Shown here in pieces: positions 1 through 9,031 of a stretch of DNA of 64,000 nt. A program made the translations under genes and the position numbers. The stretch is from Flavobacteriaceae bacterium PS02336 (GTDB lineage Bacteria > Bacteroidota > Bacteroidia > Flavobacteriales > Flavobacteriaceae): contig JASCOF010000001.1 in assembly GCA_029960065.1 (NCBI GenBank), positions 372,001 to 436,000 on the forward strand, read 5' to 3'. Positions within the stretch are counted from its first letter, which is position 1; every line of letters starts with the position of its first letter. The notes beneath the pieces are model-generated. The model did no database searches, was not told the DNA's origin, and saw nothing but the letters and a program-made list of their open reading frames with translations.

Positions 1-1092
1 ATTCATTTAACTTTAGTTCCATATTTGGCTGCAGCGGGTGAATTAAAAACAAAACCTACACAGCACTCTGTTAAAACATTAATGGAAAGTGGTATTAAAG
101 CAGATATTTTAGTTTGTAGAACAGAGCACGAATTGTCTCAGGAATTACGCCAGAAATTAGCTTTATTCTGTAATGTGAAGAAAGAAGCAGTAATTCAATC
201 AATTGATGCTTCTACTATATATGAAGTTCCAAATTTAATGCTTGAAGAAGGATTAGATGTTGTGGCTTTAAAGAAATTAGATTTACCTAAAAAAGCATCT
301 CCAGATTTAAAAACTTGGAATACTTTCTTGAAAAGATTAAAAAATCCAAAACAAACTGTAAACATCGGTTTGATTGGTAAATATGTAGAAATGCAGGATT
401 GTTACAAATCTATTTTAGAGGCGTTTATTCATGCAGGTGCTGCAAACGAAACTAAAGTAAATGTAATTTCTATTCACTCAGAACACATTAATATTGATAA
501 TGTTGAAGAGAAATTAGGGCCGCTTGACGGAGTTTTAGTAGCTCCAGGATTTGGAGAAAGAGGTATAGAAGGAAAAATCGAAGCGGTTCGTTTTGCACGT
601 GAAAATAATATTCCGTTTTTCGGAATTTGTTTAGGAATGCAGATGTCTGTTATCGAATATTCTAGAAATATTTTAGGTTATGCTGATGCCAATTCTACAG
701 AGATGAATGAGAAAACGCCTCATCCGGTTGTGAATTTAATGGAAGAACAGAAAAATGTAACCGATAAAGGAGGAACAATGCGTTTAGGTGCTTGGAAATG
801 TGATATTAAACCAAACACTTTAGCACACAGAATTTACGGAGAAAAAACTATTTCGGAGCGTCACCGCCACCGTTATGAGTACAATAATAAATATGCAGAT
901 GAATTGCAGAAAGCTGGCTTAAAAGCTTCTGGAGTAAATCCTGATACAGGTTTAGTGGAGATCGTTGAGCTTGAAAACCACCCGTTTTTTATTGGTGTAC
1001 AATACCACCCGGAATACAAAAGTACAGTTGCAAATCCGCACCCTATTTTCGTAAACTTTGTGGCAGCTGCAGTAAATGCACATAAAAAATAA
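1..1092 (+). CDS. pyrG: CTP synthase, 5' end outside window (partial)
   Basis: CTP synthase makes CTP from UTP, ATP and glutamine in the cytoplasm, the last step of pyrimidine nucleotide synthesis. The reading frame is open from base 1, so the true start lies upstream and about one third of a usual 540-residue enzyme is missing; 363 residues are visible. The first visible residues match the end of the synthetase domain (HLTLVPYLAAAGELKTKPTQ). The C-terminal class I glutaminase domain is complete: the nucleophile cysteine sits in FFGICLGMQ and the His/Glu pair in VQYHPEYKS near the end. yidC follows after 78 bp on the same strand, an arrangement I recall as common in flavobacteria. An apparent TTG start at base 25 is an artefact of truncation. 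Confidence 0.97.
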   Translation: MHLTLVPYLAAAGELKTKPTQHSVKTLMESGIKADILVCRTEHELSQELRQKLALFCNVKKEAVIQSIDASTIYEVPNLMLEEGLDVVALKKLDLPKKASPDLKTWNTFLKRLKNPKQTVNIGLIGKYVEMQDCYKSILEAFIHAGAANETKVNVISIHSEHINIDNVEEKLGPLDGVLVAPGFGERGIEGKIEAVRFARENNIPFFGICLGMQMSVIEYSRNILGYADANSTEMNEKTPHPVVNLMEEQKNVTDKGGTMRLGAWKCDIKPNTLAHRIYGEKTISERHRHRYEYNNKYADELQKAGLKASGVNPDTGLVEIVELENHPFFIGVQYHPEYKSTVANPHPIFVNFVAAAVNAHKK

Positions 1093-1170
1093 TAATTCAT
1101 TCTAAGAGGTGTAACTTTTAAATTAAACGAACAACTAATAACCTCAAACGAATAACTTTTTTTAAAAATA

Positions 1171-3084
1171 ATGGAAGAAAAAAAATTAGACCTCAATTCG
1201 ATCATTGGTTTTGTATTGATATTCGGAATTTTGATTTGGATTTTTTATCAAAATCAACCTTCTGAGAAAGAAATTGCTGCTGAAAAAGCCAAGAAAGAAT
1301 TAGTAGCTAAACAAGAAGCACAATCAAAAGCCGATAAAGCTAAAACTGCAACAGCACCAGCTGTAGCTGTAACTCCTGGAGATACATTACAATTGGCTCA
1401 GTTGCAAAAAACTTTAGGAGGATTTGCTTATTCTGCAACGCTTCCTTCTGCAAAAGAGGCTTTTACTACAATCGAAAACGAAAAGCTTAAACTTAAAATC
1501 GCAAATAAAGGTGGTTACATAGTGGAAGCAACTTTAAAAGAATTTGAAAAGTTTAAAAAAGGTTCGGGTCAGTTAGTTGAATTAATTAAAAACAACAACT
1601 CAAATTTAAATCTACAGCTTCTTACTACAGATAACAGAACACTAAATTCTAAAGATTTGTATTTTGAACCAACATTAGAGAAAATTGGTGCAGACCAAGT
1701 TTTATCTATGCGTTTAAAAGCAGGTGCAAATGAATTTTTAGAGTATAAATATATTCTAAAGCCAAATGATTATCTAGTTGGTTTTGATATCCGTTCTCAA
1801 GGTTTAAACAGAGTTTTAAATTCTGCTAAACCAGTTGATTTGCAATGGGATTTAAAAACATATAGAAACGAAAAAAGTGTTTCTTATGAAAACCGTTTTG
1901 CTCAAATCGATTTTAAATACAATGAATCAAAATACAATAATGTAAGCCAGCATGGACAGGGGAAAGAAGAAACTCCTGAAAAAGTAAGTTACGTTGCATT
2001 CAAGCAGCATTTCTTTGCTACGATTTTGTCTACAGAAAAACCGTTTGAGACTTCAAAATTACAATCTGATGATTTAGTTAAAGACGAAAAGATCGATACT
2101 GTTTTTACGAAACAGTTTAGAGCAAATTTACCTTTAGCATTTACAAATGGAGAGATCGATTACAAAATGAATTTGTATATGGGTCCTGTAGATTACAAAA
2201 CATTAAAAGCTTACGATAAAAATTTTGACAAGATAATCCCATTGGGTTGGGGAATTTTTGGATGGATTAACAAATTTATCTTTATTCCTTTATTCGGATT
2301 TTTAAGCTCTACAGTAGGATTGTCTTTAGGAATTGCAATCATTATTTTTACAATTATCATCAAATTGGCTATGTCGCCAATTACGTATAAATCATTCTTG
2401 TCTCAGGCTAAAATGAAAGTTTTAAGACCTGATATTGCAGAGTTGGGAGAAAAATTCAAAAAAGACCCAATGAAAAAACAGCAGGAAACAATGAAATTGT
2501 ACAATAAAGCGGGCGTAAACCCAATGGCGGGATGTATTCCAGCATTGATTCAGCTTCCTTTTATGTATGCGTCATTCCAGTTTTTCCCAGCGGCTTTTGA
2601 ATTAAGACAAAAAAGTTTTCTTTGGGCAGACGATTTATCATCTTTTGACTCTGTTGTAAAATTACCTTTTAATATTCCATTGTATGGAGATCATATCAGT
2701 TTGTTCCCAATTTTGGCAGCAATTGCGATTTTCTTCTACATGAAAATGACTTCTGGAGATCAGCAGATGGCTGCTCCACAGCAGGAAGGTATGCCGGATA
2801 TGGCAAAAATGATGAAAATCATGATTTATGTTTCGCCATTAATGATGTTAATTTTCTTCAACAGCTACGGTGCAGGATTGAGTTTGTATAACTTTATTTC
2901 AAACTTAATTACTATCGGAATTATGTTTGTAATTAAAAACTATATTGTTGACAGTGATAAAATTCATGCGAAGATCCAAGAAAACAAATTGAGAGAACCT
3001 AAGAAACCAAGCAAGTTTCAGCAGCGTCTTCAAGAAGTAATGGAACAGCAGGAAGCAGCAAAAGCTCAGAATAAAAAGAAATAA
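1171..3084 (+). CDS. yidC: Membrane protein insertase YidC
   Basis: YidC inserts and folds inner-membrane proteins, alone or with SecYEG. The 637-residue length and layout fit the Gram-negative type: an N-terminal membrane anchor (about residues 8-24), a charged linker, a periplasmic beta-rich domain (about 90-350) and the conserved C-terminal five-helix insertase core starting near residue 365 (LGWGIFGWINKFIFIPLFGF). The core contains the characteristic cytoplasmic hairpin with KMKVLRPDIAELGEKFKKDP and the NPMAGCIPALIQLPFMYA segment. The tail is rich in Lys and Gln, as usual for ribosome contact. It is downstream of pyrG and ends just before a strong bidirectional terminator. Confidence 0.97.
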   Translation: MEEKKLDLNSIIGFVLIFGILIWIFYQNQPSEKEIAAEKAKKELVAKQEAQSKADKAKTATAPAVAVTPGDTLQLAQLQKTLGGFAYSATLPSAKEAFTTIENEKLKLKIANKGGYIVEATLKEFEKFKKGSGQLVELIKNNNSNLNLQLLTTDNRTLNSKDLYFEPTLEKIGADQVLSMRLKAGANEFLEYKYILKPNDYLVGFDIRSQGLNRVLNSAKPVDLQWDLKTYRNEKSVSYENRFAQIDFKYNESKYNNVSQHGQGKEETPEKVSYVAFKQHFFATILSTEKPFETSKLQSDDLVKDEKIDTVFTKQFRANLPLAFTNGEIDYKMNLYMGPVDYKTLKAYDKNFDKIIPLGWGIFGWINKFIFIPLFGFLSSTVGLSLGIAIIIFTIIIKLAMSPITYKSFLSQAKMKVLRPDIAELGEKFKKDPMKKQQETMKLYNKAGVNPMAGCIPALIQLPFMYASFQFFPAAFELRQKSFLWADDLSSFDSVVKLPFNIPLYGDHISLFPILAAIAIFFYMKMTSGDQQMAAPQQEGMPDMAKMMKIMIYVSPLMMLIFFNSYGAGLSLYNFISNLITIGIMFVIKNYIVDSDKIHAKIQENKLREPKKPSKFQQRLQEVMEQQEAAKAQNKKK

Positions 3085-3100
3085 TAGAAATTGATAAAAA

Positions 3101-3137
3101 AAAACCGTCTCGTTTAAAAAGCGAGACGGTTTTTTTT
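3101..3137. terminator. Bidirectional intrinsic terminator after yidC
   Basis: A perfect stem, AAAACCGTCTCG at 3101-3112 pairing with CGAGACGGTTTT at 3122-3133, is flanked by A and T runs on both sides. It can end transcripts from yidC (plus) and from the convergent FAS1 gene (minus). Confidence 0.9.
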
Positions 3138-3156
3138 GTTTACAATTGAGTTTTAG

Positions 3157-4137
3157 TTAAAATTTCGGCAATAAAACCTTATCAATTACATGGATTATAC
3201 CGTTTGAACATTGTACGTCTGTTGCGATAATATTGCTTATTCTATTATTTGTATCAGTAATTTTTGCTCCTCCAGTAAGCCCAATTGTGAAATTTTGACT
3301 CGCAAAAGTATTAACTACCTGCCCGTTTGTTAAAGCAGTCGATTGTACATTCGCACCAGTAACCACATGATATTTTAAAGTAGTTTCTAAAACATTAGCT
3401 GGAATTACTGGAAGACCAGAAAATCCAGTTTCGGTTAAAAAGCTTGTAAATGCTGTATTTGTGGGTGCAAAAACAGTAAAAGGTGAATTTGTTGTTCCTG
3501 ATAAAACTCCAACAAAACCAGAGGCAGAATTGTAACTTAATGCAGCTACAAGTGTTGCGAAATTTTTGTTGGCCACAGCGTGATTAACAATTGTCGGTAA
3601 TCCGATAACGCCATCAACAACATGAATAATACCATTCGAAGCTTCAATGTCTGCAGTGGTTACAGTTGCACCACCGTTTGTTTTTCCGCCATTAATAGCA
3701 ACTCCAGATCCTTTCTCAAGGTACATACTTAAAGTATTTGAAGCTGAAGCGCTTCCTTTAGCTAAAGTTTTTACATATCCTGTAGCAATATCAGTAGATT
3801 TTACTTTTGTACTTAAAACATGATTAAGTAATAATTCTTTTAGAGCAGCAACGGGAACAGCATTAAGATTGGCGTATCCGTTTGCAGAGAGAAAAGCGCT
3901 AAAAGCTGTATTGTCGGGGGCAAATACGGTATAAGAACCTGAAGAATTCAATGTAGTGGCTAAATCTGCTTTTTCTAGAGCAGCAACCAGCGAGCTAAGA
4001 TTTGGATTCGCCTTTGCAATAGTTACGATTGTCTGCGATTGTTGAGCATCGTCATCATCATCGTCATTGTTGCATGAAATTCCGGTGAAAGCAATTAATG
4101 CTAATAAAGCGATTAATTTAATTTTGATTGTTTTCAT
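3157..4137 (-). CDS. Fasciclin (FAS1) two-domain surface lipoprotein
   Basis: This is a secreted adhesion-type protein of 326 residues. It starts with a lipoprotein signal peptide (IAFTGISC), and the acylated cysteine is followed by NN and six aspartates. An acidic stretch right after the cysteine is the type of signal that sends lipoproteins to the outer surface in Bacteroidota. Two FAS1 domains follow, at roughly residues 38-180 and 188-325. Each shows the family signatures: FTVFAPTNTAF or YTVFAPDNTAF near the start, and GIIHVVDGVIGLP or GIIHVIDKVLLP at the end. Ligand is unknown. It is transcribed convergently to yidC and has a 293-bp upstream region containing a perfect inverted repeat. 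Confidence 0.92.
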   Translation of the reverse strand: MKTIKIKLIALLALIAFTGISCNNDDDDDDAQQSQTIVTIAKANPNLSSLVAALEKADLATTLNSSGSYTVFAPDNTAFSAFLSANGYANLNAVPVAALKELLLNHVLSTKVKSTDIATGYVKTLAKGSASASNTLSMYLEKGSGVAINGGKTNGGATVTTADIEASNGIIHVVDGVIGLPTIVNHAVANKNFATLVAALSYNSASGFVGVLSGTTNSPFTVFAPTNTAFTSFLTETGFSGLPVIPANVLETTLKYHVVTGANVQSTALTNGQVVNTFASQNFTIGLTGGAKITDTNNRISNIIATDVQCSNGIIHVIDKVLLPKF

Positions 4138-4174
4138 GATATTGTTTTTTTTTTGTTAGTCATGCTAAATTATG

Positions 4175-4216
4175 AACTTTTGTTTAAGGTTTATTACATA
4201 ATATTAAACAAAAGTT
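4175..4216. repeat. 13-bp perfect inverted repeat in divergent promoter region
   Basis: AACTTTTGTTTAA (4175-4187) and TTAAACAAAAGTT (4204-4216) are perfect inverse copies separated by 16 bp. They lie 38 bp upstream of the FAS1 lipoprotein gene. It could be an operator or part of the FAS1 promoter; no T run follows, so a terminator is unlikely. Confidence 0.5.
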
Positions 4217-4378
4217 ATGTTTATTACATGTTCTTTTATCGTTTTTATGATGTTGATTTTTAGTTGTTTATGTTGGTTTAACTCTGATTTTTTTATTTTT
4301 AGTTCTAATCTTTTTTTAAGAAAAATTTAAATAGTATTTAAGACTTTAAAAAATCAGTAAAAAAGTAAAAATTGGTTA

Positions 4379-4386
4379 TATTTTTG
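4379..4386 (+). promoter_or_regulatory. Candidate -7 box for the YwqK/MORN gene
   Basis: TATTTTTG matches TAnnTTTG, the -7 consensus of the Bacteroidota primary sigma factor, 44 bp before the start codon. The expected -33 TTTG is not obvious; the upstream stretch is A-rich. Confidence 0.5.
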
Positions 4387-4430
4387 CAATAATAAAACAC
4401 GCTTTTTAATGTTATAAAGAAAAACAGTTT

Positions 4431-5141
4431 ATGAAAAAAATTTGGATTTTACTTCTAATCAGTACAGCAGCTTTTTCTCAAGAAGCCAACAGAGTTGACG
4501 CCAGCGGTAAAAAAGACGGACTTTGGAAAGGTACTTACCCGGAATCTAAACGACCTCGCTATGAAGGAACTTTTAATCACGGAAAAGAGACTGGCTTATT
4601 TAAATTTTTTGATGATACCAAAAAAGGTGACGTAATTGCAACAAGAGATTTTAGTGCCAATGACGGAAGTTCGTATACTATTTTCTACGATCAGAATAAG
4701 AATATAGTTAGCGAAGGAAAAGAACTTGGGAAATCTCGCGAAGGAGAATGGAAGTACTACCACAAAGCTTCTAAAGTTTTAATGACTTCTGAAAATTACA
4801 AAAACGGAAAACTGGAAGGTTTGCGAACCATTTATTATCCAAATGCAAAGGTTGCAGAAGAAATGATGTACAAAAATGGTTTAAAAGAAGGTGCTTATAA
4901 AAAAATAGGGCAGGACGGAACAGTTCTGGAAGAATCTAATTTTCAAAATAACGAATACAATGGCAATGCTGTTTTTTATGATTCAGACAAATTGGTTGCT
5001 TCTAAGGGAAAATTTGTAAATGGTAAAAAAGCAGGAATCTGGCAGTTTTATCAAAAAGGAAAACTGATAAAAGAAGTGAATATGAGTGATCCTAAAAACA
5101 CCAATAAAGCTTCAGAAAAAGGTCCAGTTCCTAAAAAATAA
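4431..5141 (+). CDS. Exported MORN-repeat (YwqK-like) protein
   Basis: 236 residues with a Sec signal peptide (MKKIWILLLISTAAFSQ). The mature part is built of repeated units of the MORN_2 type: GLWKGTYPES, YEGTFNHGKETGLFKFF, GEWKYYHKASK, GKLEGLRTIYYPN, GKKAGIWQFYQKGK. Such proteins are often labelled YwqK family antitoxin, but there is no toxin gene next to it and it is exported, so that label says little about its role. It is probably a periplasmic or envelope protein with a repetitive beta-sheet. Its own promoter box lies upstream and the DUF4956 gene follows 88 bp downstream. Confidence 0.8.
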   Translation: MKKIWILLLISTAAFSQEANRVDASGKKDGLWKGTYPESKRPRYEGTFNHGKETGLFKFFDDTKKGDVIATRDFSANDGSSYTIFYDQNKNIVSEGKELGKSREGEWKYYHKASKVLMTSENYKNGKLEGLRTIYYPNAKVAEEMMYKNGLKEGAYKKIGQDGTVLEESNFQNNEYNGNAVFYDSDKLVASKGKFVNGKKAGIWQFYQKGKLIKEVNMSDPKNTNKASEKGPVPKK

Positions 5142-5200
5142 TGTTAGAAAAGCTTCGTATTTACTTTAATAAGAATAAAATAAGAAAAGAATAAATTGCT

Positions 5201-5208
5201 TACATTTG
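5201..5208 (+). promoter_or_regulatory. Candidate -7 box for the DUF4956 gene
   Basis: TACATTTG fits TAnnTTTG, 21 bp before the DUF4956 start codon; no clear -33 element is seen. Confidence 0.45.
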
Positions 5209-5229
5209 AGTAACCAATTATTCTAATCA

Positions 5230-5787
5230 ATGGATTTAAGCGAACTTTTAGGCAGGTTTTTACTTTTGTTTTTTTCGATTTTGGTTTTATATTTTTTCTC
5301 TAACAGAAAAGATAACGCAACCATAAATCCGTTGATGGTAATTGTTGGACTTTGTACTTTTTCTCTCTGTTATCTTTTTACAAAAATTGAAATTGGAGTG
5401 GGAATTGGTTTCGGTCTATTTGCGATTTTTTCTATACTTAGATTTAGAACACAGTCTTTTACAGTAAATGCCATAATATTTCTTTTTGCAACAATTACCT
5501 TGTCAATTTTAGATATTATGTATCCGTTCGAAAAAATTGAATTATTGCTCTTTTTTCAAATAATTATAATCGGATTTTATATTGTAGCTTCTATTATTGT
5601 CAATAAAAAAGCTTCCAAATATCTGAATTCTGTCGATGTGAAAATACCGCTTGATGCTGACTTTTCTTTAAATCAGGAATTCATTAGAAAATCAATTCAA
5701 GAGAAAATTAAAATTGAAGAATTTGATTTTAGAATTGTCCTAATTAATACAGCAGCAAACGAAATAGATTTATTGGTTTTCTATTAA
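5230..5787 (+). CDS. DUF4956 family membrane protein
   Basis: 185 residues with four or five predicted membrane helices in the first 125 residues and a soluble C-terminal domain of about 60 residues. The glycine-rich core GVGIGFGLFAIFSILRFRT is what I associate with the DUF4956 family. In other bacteria this family often sits beside VTC-type polyphosphate polymerase and CotH genes, but neither is present here. Function is unknown. The stop codon TAA overlaps by two bases the stop of the convergent dikinase-like gene (both are read from the palindrome TTAA at 5784-5787), so there is no intergenic spacer between them. Confidence 0.75.
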   Translation: MDLSELLGRFLLLFFSILVLYFFSNRKDNATINPLMVIVGLCTFSLCYLFTKIEIGVGIGFGLFAIFSILRFRTQSFTVNAIIFLFATITLSILDIMYPFEKIELLLFFQIIIIGFYIVASIIVNKKASKYLNSVDVKIPLDADFSLNQEFIRKSIQEKIKIEEFDFRIVLINTAANEIDLLVFY

Positions 5788-7661
5788 TCGTTAAAAGGAC
5801 GGACTTGTTTTACATACAAATCCCTTTTTTCGCCGACAATTTTAAACTCAATATCTACAGGATGAAATTGGTTTTTGCGCCAGTAGCGATACATTTTTTC
5901 TTCAATTTTTCTGCTGACATTAAAAATGTTGCTCATTTCTTTTCTGCTTAATAAAGGTTCGTTATTATTTAAATTGGAATTAGAAGTATAATCAATCTCA
6001 AAATCGGTTTCATCTTTTCCATCGTTAAAATGATAAGCCACAAACTGCTCGCAGATTTCGCCTTTTTCTGGTTTTACAACGGAGTTTTCTCCTTTCTGGA
6101 CATTAACCGTAATTCCAGGAAAGTTTTCTCTAAATAGATTTTTAGTGATAATAACACCATTAGCCAATTCATCAGGAAAAGATCGATGTACTAAAACGCC
6201 CATTGCAATATTTTGCTGATCGATTCCAAAAAGTTCTCTTTCGTTATACGAGGCCTCATTCCAGACGCTTGCCCAAACTTGTTTAATCGCTTTTTCAAAA
6301 GTTTTAATAGAATCACCTATAATTCCTGTTTTAGAATCATATAATCCAGCTCCGTTAAAATCGTCCAGATCTTCTGCATTAGTTGAAGATCGGAATCTAA
6401 AATTCTTAAATTTAGCATCTTTAAAAGCCAGATTTAGCTTTGAGATTAGTTCAGGATTAATCGGTTCTTTTTTAATCGCATCTCTAATCTTTTTCAGCTG
6501 ATTGTTAATCCAAACCGCAGAATCTTTTTGCGGGAAAGCTAAAAGTTCAGCAATCAAAGGTGAAATCGAAGCCTTTTGAATATGTTTTAAATAGAAGTAA
6601 AACGGAATGGCGTGCGCGTTTTCAGGAACTTTAAACGGAATTTCTTTTGAAATCGCAATTAAATACGCCATATTCTGTGCTTTCGAACCAATAAAATTTA
6701 CACCTTTTTTCGGAATTACAGATAAGTCAACTAATTCGGTTACAGATGAATCGATTATTAGTTTTTTCCTTTTGCCAACCGATTTTAAAGTGATTTTTTT
6801 AGTTGTTTCTTTGATGTAAAAAGTATCAATTGTAATTTTTAATTCTACTTTTTTAGAAAGCATTTTTTTGATATTATTATCTTTTTCAATATCCGTATAT
6901 GCCATAATCGGAATCTTTCTATTTTTTCCTAAAAGAACCAAATGACTCAAAGGCGTTTGAAGCTCGTTTACAATAATTCCTCGTACATTAGGAAGTATAT
7001 CTGGCGTTCCGTTCAAAATTATGATTTCATCAGAATTAGGTTTTGTGGTTTCTAAATCTTTCAGACTGTATTTTTTTAGAATTCCGATATTAGTTCCTCG
7101 AACCACTTCCTGATATTTAATTTCACCAAAAATATAATCTGATTTTATGCAAGGGATTTTAAATTTATGCTGCTGAAACCATTCCATCATTTCTGGATTA
7201 TTCAAATAGAATTTTAATTTTTCACCAATAAATGTGGAGTTTTTAACCAGAGTGAAAAATCGTTCGATTAATACAATCGGCATATGATCGGAAGCGGCGA
7301 GTTCGAAAATCCATTTGTCCGTTCCTTTAATGTGGTTTAGATTGCCTAAAAGAAAATCTCTGTCCTTTTCGGTTTCACTATAATTTCGGGTATTAAAATA
7401 TTCCAAATCGGGTGTGTATCCTAAATACTCGGTTGCAAAATCATAATGCAGTAAAATAAGACTGCTGTTGAAATAATACATTTTTTGTTTTCTCAAATCG
7501 TAAATAACTTTAACCGATTCGATATTGGAGAATTTATCAGACAAAGGTTTTCCTTTAAACGCTTTGTAAGCCTCATAGTTTGGAAGAGAAGAGACAAAAC
7601 GCTGTGCACTTAAAGTGGTTAAGATGAACAAGAAAAATATGCTGTAAATGTATTTTTTCAT
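5784..7661 (-). CDS. Exported PEP-synthase / water-dikinase-like protein
   Basis: 625 residues. A clear Sec signal peptide (MKKYIYSIFFLFILTTLSAQ) precedes an unrecognised region to about residue 210. Next comes a swivelling phosphohistidine domain (about 215-255) with TPLSHLVLLGKNRKIPIMAY, His being the expected phosphate carrier. An ATP-grasp domain of the PPDK_N type (about 318-625) follows, with KGVNFIGSKAQNMAYL, FRFRSSTNAEDLDDFNGAGL, and the terminal DIEF plus YVKQVRPF. The order His-domain then ATP-grasp is that of glucan water dikinases and opposite to PEP synthase. All recognisable motifs are intact, so it looks catalytic. Its export is puzzling because the periplasm lacks ATP. Substrate unknown. 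Confidence 0.75.
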   Translation of the reverse strand: MKKYIYSIFFLFILTTLSAQRFVSSLPNYEAYKAFKGKPLSDKFSNIESVKVIYDLRKQKMYYFNSSLILLHYDFATEYLGYTPDLEYFNTRNYSETEKDRDFLLGNLNHIKGTDKWIFELAASDHMPIVLIERFFTLVKNSTFIGEKLKFYLNNPEMMEWFQQHKFKIPCIKSDYIFGEIKYQEVVRGTNIGILKKYSLKDLETTKPNSDEIIILNGTPDILPNVRGIIVNELQTPLSHLVLLGKNRKIPIMAYTDIEKDNNIKKMLSKKVELKITIDTFYIKETTKKITLKSVGKRKKLIIDSSVTELVDLSVIPKKGVNFIGSKAQNMAYLIAISKEIPFKVPENAHAIPFYFYLKHIQKASISPLIAELLAFPQKDSAVWINNQLKKIRDAIKKEPINPELISKLNLAFKDAKFKNFRFRSSTNAEDLDDFNGAGLYDSKTGIIGDSIKTFEKAIKQVWASVWNEASYNERELFGIDQQNIAMGVLVHRSFPDELANGVIITKNLFRENFPGITVNVQKGENSVVKPEKGEICEQFVAYHFNDGKDETDFEIDYTSNSNLNNNEPLLSRKEMSNIFNVSRKIEEKMYRYWRKNQFHPVDIEFKIVGEKRDLYVKQVRPFND

Positions 7662-7768
7662 GCTATTGAAATTGATGATTAAATGTAATTAAAAAAGCAA
7701 TAGGTTTTATCTACTGCGGGATTGCTTAAAGTAATGCAAACCATTGTGAAATTTTCTATTATTTGGCG

Positions 7769-7776
7769 TACCTTTG
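7769..7776 (+). promoter_or_regulatory. Candidate -7 box for mnmA
   Basis: TACCTTTG lies 27 bp before the mnmA ATG. An ATTG at 7743-7746 is a possible -33 element with slightly long spacing (22 bp). Confidence 0.55.
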
Positions 7777-7803
7777 CAACCTTAAAAAATCAAACATTTT
7801 AAA

Positions 7804-8991
7804 ATGAAACGAGTAGTTGTTGGACTTTCAGGTGGAGTAGATTCTAGTGTTGCCGCATATTTATTGCAGCAGCAAGGGTACGAAGTTATTGGCCTTTTTA
7901 TGAAGAACTGGCATGATGATTCGGTTACTATTTCGAACGAATGTCCTTGGCTGGAAGACAGTAACGATGCTTTACTTGTTGCCGAAAAATTGGGCATACC
8001 GTTTCAAACTGTTGATTTGAGCGAAGAATACAAAGAAAAAATCGTAGACTACATGTTTAACGAATACGAAAAAGGAAGAACTCCAAATCCTGATGTACTT
8101 TGTAACCGCGAAATAAAATTTGATGTTTTCATGAAAATCGCTTTAAGTCTTGGTGCAGATTATGTAGCAACAGGACATTATTGTCAAAAAAGCGAAATTG
8201 AAGTGGACGGAAAAACAGTTTATCAATTGATTGCTGGAAATGATGTCAACAAAGATCAATCGTATTTTTTATGTCAATTGTCGCAGGAACAATTGTCTAA
8301 AGCTTTGTTTCCAATTGGTGCTTTAACCAAACCAGAAGTGCGAGAAATTGCTGCTGAAATGGAATTGGTAACTGCTGAAAAGAAAGATTCTCAAGGTTTA
8401 TGTTTTATTGGAAAAGTGCGTCTTCCTGAATTCTTACAGCAGAAATTACAGCCAAAAGAAGGTAAAATTGTACAGGTGGATAAAAACGATCCTATTTATG
8501 TGACAGAAAAACCAGCTGGAATTTCTTTAGAAGAAGAACTAAAATTAGAATCTCAAAAGTTAGATTATCTTCCAACAATGGGAAAAGTGGTTGGCAAACA
8601 CCAAGGTGCACACTATTTTACAGTTGGTCAAAGAAAAGGTTTAAATGTAGGCGGTACAACAGATCCTTTATTTGTAATTGCTACTGATGTTGAAACTAAT
8701 ACGATTTATACTGGTTTATCAAGCCAGCATCCTGGATTGTTCAAAAAAGCCTTATTTGTTGGAGAATCTGAAGTACATTGGATTAGAGAAGATTTAGCAT
8801 TAAAAGCTGGAGAGAAAATGGATATAATGGCGAGAATTCGTTACCGTCAGCCTTTGCAAAAAGCAGTTTTACATCAATTTGAAGACGGAATGTACGTAGA
8901 GTTTGAAGAACCTCAATCTGCCATTACTGAAGGACAATTTGTTGCTTGGTATTTAGGAAATGAATTAGCTGGTTCGGGAGTAATTTCTTAG
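7804..8991 (+). CDS. mnmA: tRNA-specific 2-thiouridylase MnmA
   Basis: MnmA puts sulfur on U34 of tRNAs for Lys, Glu and Gln, using persulfide sulfur and ATP. The 395-residue protein begins with the PP-loop GLSGGVDSS (residues 8-16) of the ATP pyrophosphatase fold. The two catalytic cysteines are visible in [13 protein letters not shown] and DSQGLCFIG. The [15 protein letters not shown] motif of the family and the C-terminal beta-barrel are present. Compared with E. coli it has an insert of about 20 residues around [19 protein letters not shown], which I believe is usual for Bacteroidota. Transcribed divergently from the dikinase-like gene. Confidence 0.96.
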   Translation: MKRVVVGLSGGVDSSVAAYLLQQQGYEVIGLFMKNWHDDSVTISNECPWLEDSNDALLVAEKLGIPFQTVDLSEEYKEKIVDYMFNEYEKGRTPNPDVLCNREIKFDVFMKIALSLGADYVATGHYCQKSEIEVDGKTVYQLIAGNDVNKDQSYFLCQLSQEQLSKALFPIGALTKPEVREIAAEMELVTAEKKDSQGLCFIGKVRLPEFLQQKLQPKEGKIVQVDKNDPIYVTEKPAGISLEEELKLESQKLDYLPTMGKVVGKHQGAHYFTVGQRKGLNVGGTTDPLFVIATDVETNTIYTGLSSQHPGLFKKALFVGESEVHWIREDLALKAGEKMDIMARIRYRQPLQKAVLHQFEDGMYVEFEEPQSAITEGQFVAWYLGNELAGSGVIS

Positions 8992-9031
8992 CTTTATACT
9001 TTCTTTGGAAGAGATTCCGTAAAAGTATGAT

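Noticed and set aside
25..1092. pyrG starting at TTG 25
   Set aside because: The frame is open to base 1 and the residues before TTG match the CTP synthase family, so the gene simply begins outside the window.
4431..5141. Antitoxin of a toxin-antitoxin pair, as the YwqK label would suggest
   Set aside because: The protein has a signal peptide and there is no toxin-like neighbour.
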